A DNA stretch of 64,000 nt from assembly GCF_014650875.1 (NCBI RefSeq), contig NZ_BMVU01000003.1:1-64000 (forward strand), read 5' to 3'. This DNA is from Streptomyces minutiscleroticus (GTDB lineage: Bacteria; Actinomycetota; Actinomycetes; Streptomycetales; Streptomycetaceae). A program made the position numbers and the translations under genes. This document shows positions 49,683 to 57,607 of the stretch, in pieces. The notes under the pieces are model-generated. The model was not told where the DNA came from. It saw nothing but the letters and a program-made list of their open reading frames with translations, and searched no databases. Positions within the stretch are counted from its first letter, which is position 1. The number at the start of each line of letters is the position of its first letter.

Positions 49683-50959
49683 AGCAGGTGGGGTTCCCGG
49701 CGGAACCGGCAGCTCAGGTCCACGGCCGGGGCCGTGGGCCCGTCGGCCGGAGCCCCGCGGGACGTCGACGTCGTCGGCCACTGGGCGCACACCTCCTCGT
49801 ACACGGCGCCGATGCGCGCGGCCGCCACCGGCCACGACCACTCGTCCAGCACCTGAGCCAGTGCCGTCCGCGCCAGGCGGTGCCGCAGCGGCGCGTCGTC
49901 GAGCATCCGGGCGACGGCCCCGGCCAGCGCGTGGGGCGCGTGCGGCGGCACCAGCAGCCCGTTCACCCCGTCGCGTACGCAGTCCACGACCCCGACCACG
50001 TCGGTGGAGACCACCGGGAGCCCGCTCGCCATCGCCTCCAGGATGGTGTTGGAGAAGCCCTCGGCCCAGGTGGGGCTGACGAAGACGTCGCCCCTGCGGT
50101 AGACCGCGGGGGCGTCGTGGTAGCCGGTGGGGCCCAGCACCTCCACCGCGTCGGACAGGTCGGGCCGCCGGGCCCGGCGGGTCAGCCGGTCCAGGTCGGG
50201 GCCGGTGCCGGAGACCAGCAGCCGCAGCCGCCTGCCCCCCTCGCGCAGCATCCGCACCGCCTCCAGCAGGTCCAGCACGCCTTTGCGGGCGTCGATCCGG
50301 CCGTGGTAGAGCAGCACCGGCGGATCGCCGAGGGCCCCCGGCTCCCGTCCGGGCGCGGGGCGGAAGCGGTCGGTGTCGGTGGCGCCGGGGACCACGGTGA
50401 AGCGCTCGGCCGGCACCCGGTGGCGGGCGGCGACCTCGGCCTTGAAGGAGGGGGAGCCGATCAGCAGGGCGGGGGTGTCCCGCAGCACCCGCCGGATCGC
50501 CGCGCGGTGGGTGGCGCAGCACGTGCCGACCCAGTGGCCGTCCCCGCCCTGGATGGAGACCACGGCCGGGACGCCGAGCAGGTCGGAGGCCTCCAGCGCG
50601 GCCAGCCCCGGCGGGTAGCCGTACTGGGCGTGCAGCACGTCCAGCGGTGCGCGGGCGTGCAGGCCGGTGATCGTGTCGCGCAGCGCGGCCACGTCGGCCT
50701 CGAAGTCCGCGGGCCGCCCCTCGCCGACGGCCTGCTCGCCCAGGGACTCCAGGGCCACCAGGCGCACCCCGTCGGGGACCCGCTCGGGCGGGGGAGGGCC
50801 GCCGCCGTAGACGGCGCGGCCCCGCCGGTCGCCGCGGTACTGGGAGACCAGGGTGACCTCGTGGCCCGCCGCGGTCAGGGACCGCAGCAGGTTCTCCGCG
50901 TAGGCGCTCATGCCCGACACGGCGGGCCAGTAGCGCCGCGAGACGAAGCAGACCCTCAT
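49679..50959 (-). CDS. GT4-family glycosyltransferase
   Basis: 426 residues, GT-B fold. The N-terminal acceptor domain begins MRVCFVSRRYWPAVSG with GMSAYAENLL, the donor half starts at LLYHGRIDARKG, and the E-x7-E motif is EGFSNTILE in a segment PTWAEGFSNTILEAMASG. The family includes MshA, which joins GlcNAc to inositol phosphate. With an inositol-phosphate synthase at the start of the operon, an inositol or related cyclitol acceptor is plausible but not proved. Overlaps its neighbours by 4 bases on both sides. Confidence 0.92.
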   Translation of the reverse strand: MRVCFVSRRYWPAVSGMSAYAENLLRSLTAAGHEVTLVSQYRGDRRGRAVYGGGPPPPERVPDGVRLVALESLGEQAVGEGRPADFEADVAALRDTITGLHARAPLDVLHAQYGYPPGLAALEASDLLGVPAVVSIQGGDGHWVGTCCATHRAAIRRVLRDTPALLIGSPSFKAEVAARHRVPAERFTVVPGATDTDRFRPAPGREPGALGDPPVLLYHGRIDARKGVLDLLEAVRMLREGGRRLRLLVSGTGPDLDRLTRRARRPDLSDAVEVLGPTGYHDAPAVYRRGDVFVSPTWAEGFSNTILEAMASGLPVVSTDVVGVVDCVRDGVNGLLVPPHAPHALAGAVARMLDDAPLRHRLARTALAQVLDEWSWPVAAARIGAVYEEVCAQWPTTSTSRGAPADGPTAPAVDLSCRFRREPHLL

Positions 50960-51873
50960 CGCGCACTCCCCGGGGCGGCGCCGTGCAGGGCGGGGACGTC
51001 CCGGAAGCCCTCGGCCCCGGCGCGCTCGGCGCGCCGCAGCGCCTCCAGAGCCCGGGGCACGAGGACGTCGGCGCGGTGCGCGTCGCGGGACAGCTCCAGG
51101 CTCACCAGCCCGCCGTACCGCACGGCGCGCAGCGCGCCGAGGACGGCGGGCAGGTCCATGTCGCCCTCGCCCGGGGCGCGGTGCTCGTGCCGGCCGTACG
51201 GCATGTCCTCCACGGCGACCGCCCCGAGGTCCCCGGCGTGGCGCAGCACCGCCTGATCCGGCGTCAGGTCGCCGGACACCAGGCAGTGCCCGGTGTCCAG
51301 GGCCAGGCGCAGGCCGGGGACGAGGGCCGCGAGGCGGGAGAAGCCGGCGCAGTCCTCGACGAGCATGCCCGGCTCGGGTTCGAAGGCCGCCGCCGCGCCG
51401 CGTTCGGCCGCGTACGCCACGACGGCGCCCACCCCCTCCGTCAGGTGGCCCCAGGCCGTCCCGCCGGGGGAGACGTCCGTGCCCGGCGCCGGTACGCCCG
51501 CCCAGAACGAGACCGCCTCGGCGCCCAGGTCGGCGGCGACGTCCACGCACAGGCGCAGGAACGCCAGGCGGCGGGCCCGCCCCGCCGGATCGGCGGTGAC
51601 CAGGGTCGGCTCGTGCTTGCGCCGCGGGTCCAGCAGGAAGCGCGCGCCGGTCTCCACGGTGCTGCCCAGGCCAAGGCGGTCCAGGCGACGGGCCAGCGCC
51701 GCGGTGCGCAGGGCCAGGCGCGGGGCGAAGGGGTCGTGGTGGGCCACGTCCACGGTGAGCGCGACCCCGTCGTACCCGGTGTCGGCCAGCAGCGCCAGCG
51801 CGTCGTCCAGCCGGTGCGAGGTCATGCCGTTGGTGTTGTAGGCGTAGCGCAGCCCGCCGGCGGCCGGGGTCAC
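50956..51873 (-). CDS. Sugar phosphate isomerase/epimerase-like TIM-barrel protein
   Basis: 305 residues, AP-endonuclease-2 (xylose-isomerase-like) superfamily. Barrel strands with metal ligands are visible: GYDGVALTVDVAHHDP, FEPEPGMLVEDC, LALDTGHCLVSGD, AVEDMPYGRHEHR and GLVSLELSRDAHRADV, giving Glu, Asp, His and Glu for a divalent metal. Relatives in inositol and aminosugar pathways isomerise or dehydrate keto-sugars. It sits between YcaO and the glycosyltransferase, overlapping each by 4 bases. GTG start selected by overlap with the upstream stop. Confidence 0.88.
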   Translation of the reverse strand: MTPAAGGLRYAYNTNGMTSHRLDDALALLADTGYDGVALTVDVAHHDPFAPRLALRTAALARRLDRLGLGSTVETGARFLLDPRRKHEPTLVTADPAGRARRLAFLRLCVDVAADLGAEAVSFWAGVPAPGTDVSPGGTAWGHLTEGVGAVVAYAAERGAAAAFEPEPGMLVEDCAGFSRLAALVPGLRLALDTGHCLVSGDLTPDQAVLRHAGDLGAVAVEDMPYGRHEHRAPGEGDMDLPAVLGALRAVRYGGLVSLELSRDAHRADVLVPRALEALRRAERAGAEGFRDVPALHGAAPGSAR

Positions 51874-53357
51874 CGGAGCGCGCCTTCGGCCGTACGGGCC
51901 ACCGCGTGGCGGTCGGGCTCGCGGTAGAGGGGGTACAGCGCCCCCACCGTCTCCCGCGCGGCGTCGACGTCGAACCAGGCCGGGCCGCCCAGGCGCGCGC
52001 GGGCCTCCGCCGTGAGGTGCACCGGCCGTGCTCCGGAGTGGGGGAGGGGCCCCACCCCGGCCAGCGGGCGCTCGCGTTCGCTCAGCCGCCGTACGCCGCG
52101 CTCCCCGATCCGCGCGTACGACATCGTCTCCACCTCCATGCCGGGGACGAGCACCTTGACCGCGTGGGCCCCGGGGCCGCCCGTGGCGACCACCAGGACG
52201 TCGAAGTCCGCCAGCCGCCGCAGCAGGTCGTCGAGGAGCGCGGCCGGGTCGTCCAGCGAGCCGGGCGGCACGGTGGGCAGGGCGGAGAAGGGCACGGTGG
52301 AGCGGCGGGACAGGACGGTGGGCTCCAGCAGCTCGCGCAGCCGCGCGGTGTCCAGGGCGGCCCACGCCGTCATCGCCCGCAGCGCCCGCGGCTCCTGCGC
52401 CGCCAGGGGCGCGGACAGTTCGCGCTCCATATAGCCGGGCGGGGCGATCCGGGCGGCGGCCGCCAGCGGGCCGTGGAAGAAGACCTTGCGCGCGCGGGAG
52501 GAGACGTACTCCGACAGCGCCTTGCGCAGGGCCGCCTCGCGGTCCGGGTGGGCGGCCTCGCCGCACGCGGTGAGTGTCAGCGGTGTCGGGCTCCCCTCCG
52601 CCGCGCCGTCGGTCTCCGAACCGACCACGTGGACGTCGGCCAGGCCGAACTGGGTGGAGGCGAGCTTGGGCAGCACCTCGACGCCGGCGTCCCGCAGCCG
52701 GTCGAGGACGGAGCGGGTGACCGGGTCGGTCACCTCGTCCGGTTCGATGACCACGCCCTCGTCCATCGCGCGGTGCGCGGTGGCGTTGCCGTCGCGCTGG
52801 AGGATCTCCAGGAGCGCGTGGGACAGGGCCCGCTCCAGGGTGTCGCCGGCTCCCAGTCCGTTGGTGACCGGCGTGGTCAGCCAGCCGTCCGGCGGGGGAC
52901 CGCCGGGCAGGTCCGAGCCGCAGGCGGCGGCGAACTCGGCGGGCACCAGCACCTCCTCGCCGGTGCGCAGGCGGCGCGCGGGCACCCACTCCAGCGGCCG
53001 GTCGGGACCGTAGTCCGCGCCGGCGGGCAGGACGAGCTCCACCGGGTCGGCGACCCGGTCGCGGCCGCGTTCGCGCACCAGCTCCGCGTAGGAGGCGCTG
53101 CGGCGCGGGGTGCGGGCCAGGTGCCGGGCCAGCAGCACCTCCTCGGCGAGTTCGCCGTAGGCCCCGACGCGGGCCTGGGCGGAGTCCGCCCCGTAGCCGC
53201 AGGCGCCCTTTCGGACGCCGGCCGTGTCCAGGTGGTCGGCGGAGACGACCGGCAGGCCGGTGCGGTCGGCGGCGCCGATGTCGAAGTCCTGCTGCTCACC
53301 GGGGGCGAGCGCGTCGCGGTAGGCCCGCACCACCGGGTGTTCCGTGGCGGCGTTCAT
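51870..53357 (-). CDS. YcaO-domain protein
   Basis: 495 residues. The three YcaO ATP/metal motifs are present: ADSAQARVGAYGELAEE, LERALSHALLEILQRD and REAALRKALSEYVSSRARK. YcaO enzymes activate an amide oxygen with ATP and allow attack by Cys/Ser/Thr side chains, sulfide or amines, giving azolines, thioamides or amidines. The C-terminus ends AVARTAEGALR, without the PxPxP tail of azoline-forming TOMM YcaOs. No ThiF/E1-like partner, TfuA or precursor peptide is visible nearby, so a non-ribosomal small-molecule substrate is possible. The ATG overlaps the upstream stop (ATGA). Confidence 0.9.
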   Translation of the reverse strand: MNAATEHPVVRAYRDALAPGEQQDFDIGAADRTGLPVVSADHLDTAGVRKGACGYGADSAQARVGAYGELAEEVLLARHLARTPRRSASYAELVRERGRDRVADPVELVLPAGADYGPDRPLEWVPARRLRTGEEVLVPAEFAAACGSDLPGGPPPDGWLTTPVTNGLGAGDTLERALSHALLEILQRDGNATAHRAMDEGVVIEPDEVTDPVTRSVLDRLRDAGVEVLPKLASTQFGLADVHVVGSETDGAAEGSPTPLTLTACGEAAHPDREAALRKALSEYVSSRARKVFFHGPLAAAARIAPPGYMERELSAPLAAQEPRALRAMTAWAALDTARLRELLEPTVLSRRSTVPFSALPTVPPGSLDDPAALLDDLLRRLADFDVLVVATGGPGAHAVKVLVPGMEVETMSYARIGERGVRRLSERERPLAGVGPLPHSGARPVHLTAEARARLGGPAWFDVDAARETVGALYPLYREPDRHAVARTAEGALR

Positions 53358-54181
53358 CGGAGGTCTCCCATCGGGACGGCGGCCGTGCCGGGCGGTCCGG
53401 CCAACTGGTGGTCGAACAGGCGCAGGACGTCCGCGGTGGTCACGGGGGCGGCGAACTCGAAGGGGGTGGCCACCGCCTCGAAGTCCAGCTCGCCGAGGAT
53501 CGCCCGGTAGCTGCGCACCTCGTCGTGCGAGAGCGGGATCCGGGCGTGGAAGGCCTTGTGGCACGACAGGGCGCGGGGCGCGGTGCCGTCCAGGTCGACC
53601 TTGAGGGCGTCACCGCAGAAGAGGATTCCGCGGCGCGCGTCGTGCAGCACGCAGTGGCCGTCGAAGTGGCCGCCGGTGCGGTGGACCGTCAGGCCGGGCG
53701 CCAGTTCCAGGGTCTCGTCCGCCGGCCAGGTGACCCGGAACGCCTTCGTCCAGGCCAGGTCCTGCACGCCGACGGTCACCACCGGCGGGTCGAAGTGCCG
53801 CTGGAGCTGCCACAGGGCCCCGTAGCCGTGGACGTGGCTGGCGCCGAGCGCGGCGATGCCGCCGAGGCGTTCGATCTCGGCCAGCGCGTCGGGCGGGTAG
53901 TAGGGGGCGGCCTCCCAGGCGACGTTGCCGCCCTCGGCCTCGATCAGCCAGCCCGTCGACCCCAGGCCGAAGGACGGGACGGCGCTGAAGCCGGTGACGC
54001 CCGGGACGGGCCGGTGCCAGGCGGCGGTCAGGAGGGCCTCGACCTCCCGCTCCCAGGCGAAGTCCCAGCCCTCCTCGGGCAGCGCGTTGCGCACGTCGCA
54101 GCAGACCGGGCAGGCGGGCGGGGGCCCGAACCACCGCTGCCAGTGGCCGCAGTTGGCGCACGCGTACATCGACAGGGTCAT
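53354..54181 (-). CDS. Metallo-beta-lactamase-fold hydrolase with N-terminal zinc ribbon
   Basis: 275 residues. The first 40 residues hold a rubredoxin-like zinc ribbon (ACANCGHW ... CPVCCD). The MBL core follows: WLIEAEGGNVAWEA, SHVHGYGALWQLQRHF, VHRTGGHFDGHCVLH and ILFCGDALKVD. The usual HxHxDH site reads HVHGYG, so two metal ligands are missing from that motif, while GHFDGH and the GDAL Asp remain. It may bind one metal or use altered chemistry. It lies between the oxidoreductase and YcaO genes in the operon, overlapping each by 4 bases. Confidence 0.87.
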   Translation of the reverse strand: MTLSMYACANCGHWQRWFGPPPACPVCCDVRNALPEEGWDFAWEREVEALLTAAWHRPVPGVTGFSAVPSFGLGSTGWLIEAEGGNVAWEAAPYYPPDALAEIERLGGIAALGASHVHGYGALWQLQRHFDPPVVTVGVQDLAWTKAFRVTWPADETLELAPGLTVHRTGGHFDGHCVLHDARRGILFCGDALKVDLDGTAPRALSCHKAFHARIPLSHDEVRSYRAILGELDFEAVATPFEFAAPVTTADVLRLFDHQLAGPPGTAAVPMGDLR

Positions 54182-55461
54182 CGTCGGCCTTCCTCGACGG
54201 TGGACGGGGCGGCGACCGGAGCCGGTGCCGGGGCCGGCGCGACGGTCCGCGGAGCGGTCGCGCGGGCGCGGGACAGCGCCTCGAGCAGCAGCCGGTGCAG
54301 GGCCAGGTCCCGGCGCAGCGGCCACGGCCAGGCCCGCTCCACCGGGGTGCCGGCGCGCACCGCGGCCACGGCCGCGGAGAACTCCCGGACCTGGACGGCG
54401 AAGGGCGAGGCGTGCGGGTCGAAGGGCACGGGCACGCGTTCGGCGGTGCGCGCGGCGGTGAGCCACAGCGTCCCCCCGGCGTCCTGGCCGAGGGTGTCGT
54501 CGGCGGTCAGCTGCCCGTGGGTGCCCACGACCTCCAGGCGGCGGCGGGGCAGCGTGTCCGGGGTGTTGTAGGCGACGTGCAGGCAGACCAGGACCCCGCC
54601 GCCGGTCCGGCCGGCCAGCACGGCGCCGTCGTCGACCGGGTAGGGGTGCACCCGGTGCTGCACCAGCGCCGTCAGCGCCGCCACGTCGTCCCCGCCGAGC
54701 AGGACGCCCGCCAGGTCGAGGCCGTGCGGCGCCAGGTCGAGCGCGGCGCCGCCGCCCGCCCGCGCCGGATCGGCGCGCCAGTTGTCGTACGGGCGGCCGT
54801 CCGGCGACCAGGCGGGCGGCAGCCAGCAGCAGTAGGTGATCCGCACCGCGGTGACCGTGCCCAGGGCACCGGAGGCCACCACGGCCCGCGCGGCCCGGTG
54901 GGCCGGGTGGAAGCGCTGGTCGTAGGCGGTCGCCGCGAGGGTCCCCGCCCGGCGGCAGGCGGCGACCAGCCGTTCGGCGTCGGCGAGGTCGGCGGCCAGC
55001 GGCTTCTCGCACAGCACCGCCGCCCCCGCCGCGGCGGCCGTCGCGACGGCGGGGCGGTGGGCGTGGTTGGGCGTCGCGACGTACACGGCGTCGGGCCGGT
55101 GGAGGGCGAGCAGGTCCGTGAGGCCGGCGGCGGTACGGGCACCGGGGGCCAGGGCGGCCAGCCGGGCGGCGGCCGCGGGGTCGACGTCGGTCGCGGCGAC
55201 CAGACGGGGCACCACGGCACCGGCGGCGGTCCCGGCGGCACGGGCAGCGTTCCAGGCGGCGTCCGCGCCGGTCCCGAGGGCACCGGCACGGGCACCGGTT
55301 CCGGCACCGGCATGCGCATCGGCCCCGGCGGCACCGGTACCGTTCCCGTTCCCGGCGGCTTCGAGGAGGCCGGGCAGGAAGTGGTCCCGGGCCACCCATC
55401 CGCATCCGGCGACCGCCCACCGGCACTCGGCCGCGGGGGCGGCCCGCCCGCCCGCGCTCAC
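54178..55461 (-). CDS. Gfo/Idh/MocA-family NAD(P)-dependent oxidoreductase
   Basis: 427 residues. A Rossmann start (WAVAGCGWVARDHFLPGL) is followed by the family motif EKPL (VLCEKPLAADLADAE) and a C-terminal alpha/beta domain containing the GGGAALDLAPHGLD segment. The family oxidises or reduces sugars and inositols. Unusual is an Ala/Gly-rich insertion of about 45 residues (roughly 35-80) right after the first helix, before RLVAATDVDP; such an insert is not usual and may be a repeat expansion. GTG start overlaps the upstream stop by 4 bases. Confidence 0.9.
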   Translation of the reverse strand: MSAGGRAAPAAECRWAVAGCGWVARDHFLPGLLEAAGNGNGTGAAGADAHAGAGTGARAGALGTGADAAWNAARAAGTAAGAVVPRLVAATDVDPAAAARLAALAPGARTAAGLTDLLALHRPDAVYVATPNHAHRPAVATAAAAGAAVLCEKPLAADLADAERLVAACRRAGTLAATAYDQRFHPAHRAARAVVASGALGTVTAVRITYCCWLPPAWSPDGRPYDNWRADPARAGGGAALDLAPHGLDLAGVLLGGDDVAALTALVQHRVHPYPVDDGAVLAGRTGGGVLVCLHVAYNTPDTLPRRRLEVVGTHGQLTADDTLGQDAGGTLWLTAARTAERVPVPFDPHASPFAVQVREFSAAVAAVRAGTPVERAWPWPLRRDLALHRLLLEALSRARATAPRTVAPAPAPAPVAAPSTVEEGRR

Positions 55462-56663
55462 CACCGCTCCGGCAGGTCGAGGAGGACCCGGCGGCGGGCG
55501 AGGCCGGTCACCTCGGGCGTCAGGCGCCCGGCCCGGGCCGCGGCGAGCAGCGCGGGGGAGAGCTCGACGCGGCCGGGCAGGTAGGCGGCGGCGCCGGGCC
55601 CGTACTCGTCGCGCCAGCGCGCCCCCGGCCAGCGCAGCACACCGCCGCGGTAGAGCGGGTTCGGCCGCAGGGGCCGGCCGGGCACGGGCCGGTCGGGGGA
55701 GAGCGAGCGGTACGCGGGGGGCGGGGGCGGGGCGCCGACCAGGGCCATGGCCTCGCACCCGGCCAGCTCGCCGGGCGGGCGCGGGCGGGGAGCGGTGCCC
55801 TCCAGCAGGGCGCGGGTCAGGTCGGCGTCGTCGTAGCAGAGGGCCCCGGGGAGCAGCGCCTGCCAGCCGGCCGGGTCCAGCGGCAGGCCGGATACGGGCC
55901 CGGGCACGAGGGAGTTGTGGCAGTGGCCCAGGACGACGCCGCCGCCGTCGGCGTACGCCAGCGCGCGGCGCACCACCTCCTCCTTGTCCGGCAGGAAGTA
56001 CAGCGCGTCGTGGCAGGCCACGTAGGCGGGGCGGCCCGGGGGACGCAGCGGCCACGGCGCGGTGACGTCGGCGCACACCAGCCGGGCCCGGGGGGCGACG
56101 AAGTGCCGGGCCAGCCACAGCTTGGCGAAGACCACGTCGATGCCGGTCAGGTCCCGGTGCCCGCGCAGCTCCAGCTCCCGCAGCAGGTGCCCGGCGCCGC
56201 ACGCCAGCTCCAGGACCGGCAGGTTCCCGGGGAAGTGGCGCGCGGTCAGGGCGAGCACGGCCAGCCAGGTCGGGTCGCTCCACCGGTGCACGAAGTACTC
56301 GCCGACCCGGCCCATGCCCAGCAGCCGCACGGCCTCGCGCAGGGTGGCCGCCCGCAGCGCGGCGCGCAGTGCGGCGGGGGTGGGGGCGGGGCCGTCCCAC
56401 CAGGCGTCGGCGTCGGCGAGCAGGACGACGGCGGCGCCGTCCTGGTCGCCCTCCTCGACGTGGCGCACCGCCCGTTCGCGCAGCTTCTCGCGGCCGGTGC
56501 GCAGCCAGGGGATGCCCGCCACGACGGGCCAGCGGCGTTCGCCGTCGGACAGGAGCCCCGGCCCGCAGGGCCGCAGCGGGGCTCCGTTGCCCGGGCTGAG
56601 CAGACCGGCCGCGGCCGGCGCCGCCGCGTGTCCGGCCGGCGCGTGCCGCGCCGGGCCCCTCAC
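55458..56663 (-). CDS. SAM-dependent methyltransferase with Trm112-like N-terminus
   Basis: 401 residues. The N-terminal part (GLLSDGERRWPVVAGIPWLR) matches the Trm112-like small domain often fused to class I methyltransferases. The core has motif I VLELACGAGHLLRELE, then LTGIDVVFAKLWLARHF and RLVCADVTAPWPL. The C-terminal 120 residues (PNPLYRGGVLRWPG, RVELSPALLAAARAGRLTPEV) are not recognised. It may methylate an intermediate of the operon's pathway. GTG start overlaps the upstream stop by 4 bases. Confidence 0.87.
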   Translation of the reverse strand: MRGPARHAPAGHAAAPAAAGLLSPGNGAPLRPCGPGLLSDGERRWPVVAGIPWLRTGREKLRERAVRHVEEGDQDGAAVVLLADADAWWDGPAPTPAALRAALRAATLREAVRLLGMGRVGEYFVHRWSDPTWLAVLALTARHFPGNLPVLELACGAGHLLRELELRGHRDLTGIDVVFAKLWLARHFVAPRARLVCADVTAPWPLRPPGRPAYVACHDALYFLPDKEEVVRRALAYADGGGVVLGHCHNSLVPGPVSGLPLDPAGWQALLPGALCYDDADLTRALLEGTAPRPRPPGELAGCEAMALVGAPPPPPAYRSLSPDRPVPGRPLRPNPLYRGGVLRWPGARWRDEYGPGAAAYLPGRVELSPALLAAARAGRLTPEVTGLARRRVLLDLPERW

Positions 56664-57607
56664 GTCGCCCCCGCCGCGTCCAGGACGGCCCGGTGGAAGC
56701 CGGACACCGCGCAGGGGTGCACCAGGTCCAGGTCGTCCAGGGCCTGTTCGGCGGTGAAGGCGGCGGCCCGCGCGTGGTGGCGCACCTGCAGGACGCGGTC
56801 GAGGACGTCGGCGGCGTGGAAGGCCCGGGCGGCCGGGGCCGCGGCCTCCTCGCGCAGGGCGAGCAGCGGACCCAGCCGCGCCGCGAGGGGACCGGGGAGG
56901 GCCGCGAGCTGATGCTCCGTCAGCCGTGCGACGACCGCGGGCAGATGCCCGCCCAGCAGCTCCTCCCCGGCGAAACCCGCGTCCGGCAGCACGGCGTTGT
57001 GCAGGTGGTGCCCGAGGCCCAGCAGGAAGGCGTCGCCGGGGTCGGCGCCGAACGCCCCCGCCAGCAGCACCCCGTACACCGCCACCGCCCAGCAGTGGTC
57101 GCCGTGGCTCTCGGGCGGCTCGACCATCAGGCGCGGACGCCCCGGACAGGTGGCGCCCGCCCGGGGCTGGGCGCACAGGGCCGCCGCGAACTCCGGGACC
57201 GGGCCCTGGCGCGGTTCCCGCACGAGGTCCGGCAGCGCCCCGCGCAGCAGGCCGGCGGTCACCGGGTCGATCCGGTCCGCGTGCTGCGCGACCGAGCGCT
57301 CCAGTACGGCCACCGCCTCGCCGGCGGTCAGTCCGCACCGCCGCAGCACCGGGCCGTCGATCCCCGCCAGGCGCGCCCCGGCCACGGCGGCCGCGCACGC
57401 GCGCACGGCGGTCCGGCCGGGGTCCTCGCCCCGCGCCAGCTCCGCCCACGAACGGCGGAAGGCGCGTTCCGCCATCGAGGCGTCGCCGTCGGCCGTACGG
57501 ACCCGCTTGAGGTCCCCGATCTCACGCAGCAGCGGGACGGCCGCCCGCAGGACCCGGCGCGGCACGCCGGTCTCCCGCCGCGCCGGGCGGGGAGCGGCCT
57601 GCGTCAC
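56660..57607 (-). CDS. HD-domain-like protein
   Basis: 315 residues. The centre has a histidine cluster, SHGDHCWAVAVYGVLL then LLGLGHHLHNAVLPDAG, followed by AFHAADVLDRVLQ, which resembles an HD-type metal phosphohydrolase although the canonical HD pair is replaced by HH. A role such as inositol-phosphate dephosphorylation would suit its place directly after the inositol-phosphate synthase, but this is inference. GTG start overlaps the previous stop by 4 bases. The family could also be a non-enzymatic helical protein. Confidence 0.65.
   Translation of the reverse strand: MTQAAPRPARRETGVPRRVLRAAVPLLREIGDLKRVRTADGDASMAERAFRRSWAELARGEDPGRTAVRACAAAVAGARLAGIDGPVLRRCGLTAGEAVAVLERSVAQHADRIDPVTAGLLRGALPDLVREPRQGPVPEFAAALCAQPRAGATCPGRPRLMVEPPESHGDHCWAVAVYGVLLAGAFGADPGDAFLLGLGHHLHNAVLPDAGFAGEELLGGHLPAVVARLTEHQLAALPGPLAARLGPLLALREEAAAPAARAFHAADVLDRVLQVRHHARAAAFTAEQALDDLDLVHPCAVSGFHRAVLDAAGAT

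Noticed and set aside
52012..53510. Plus-strand frames opposite the YcaO and MBL genes
   Set aside because: No recognisable domains; the minus strand carries the three YcaO motifs and the 4-base overlaps of the operon.
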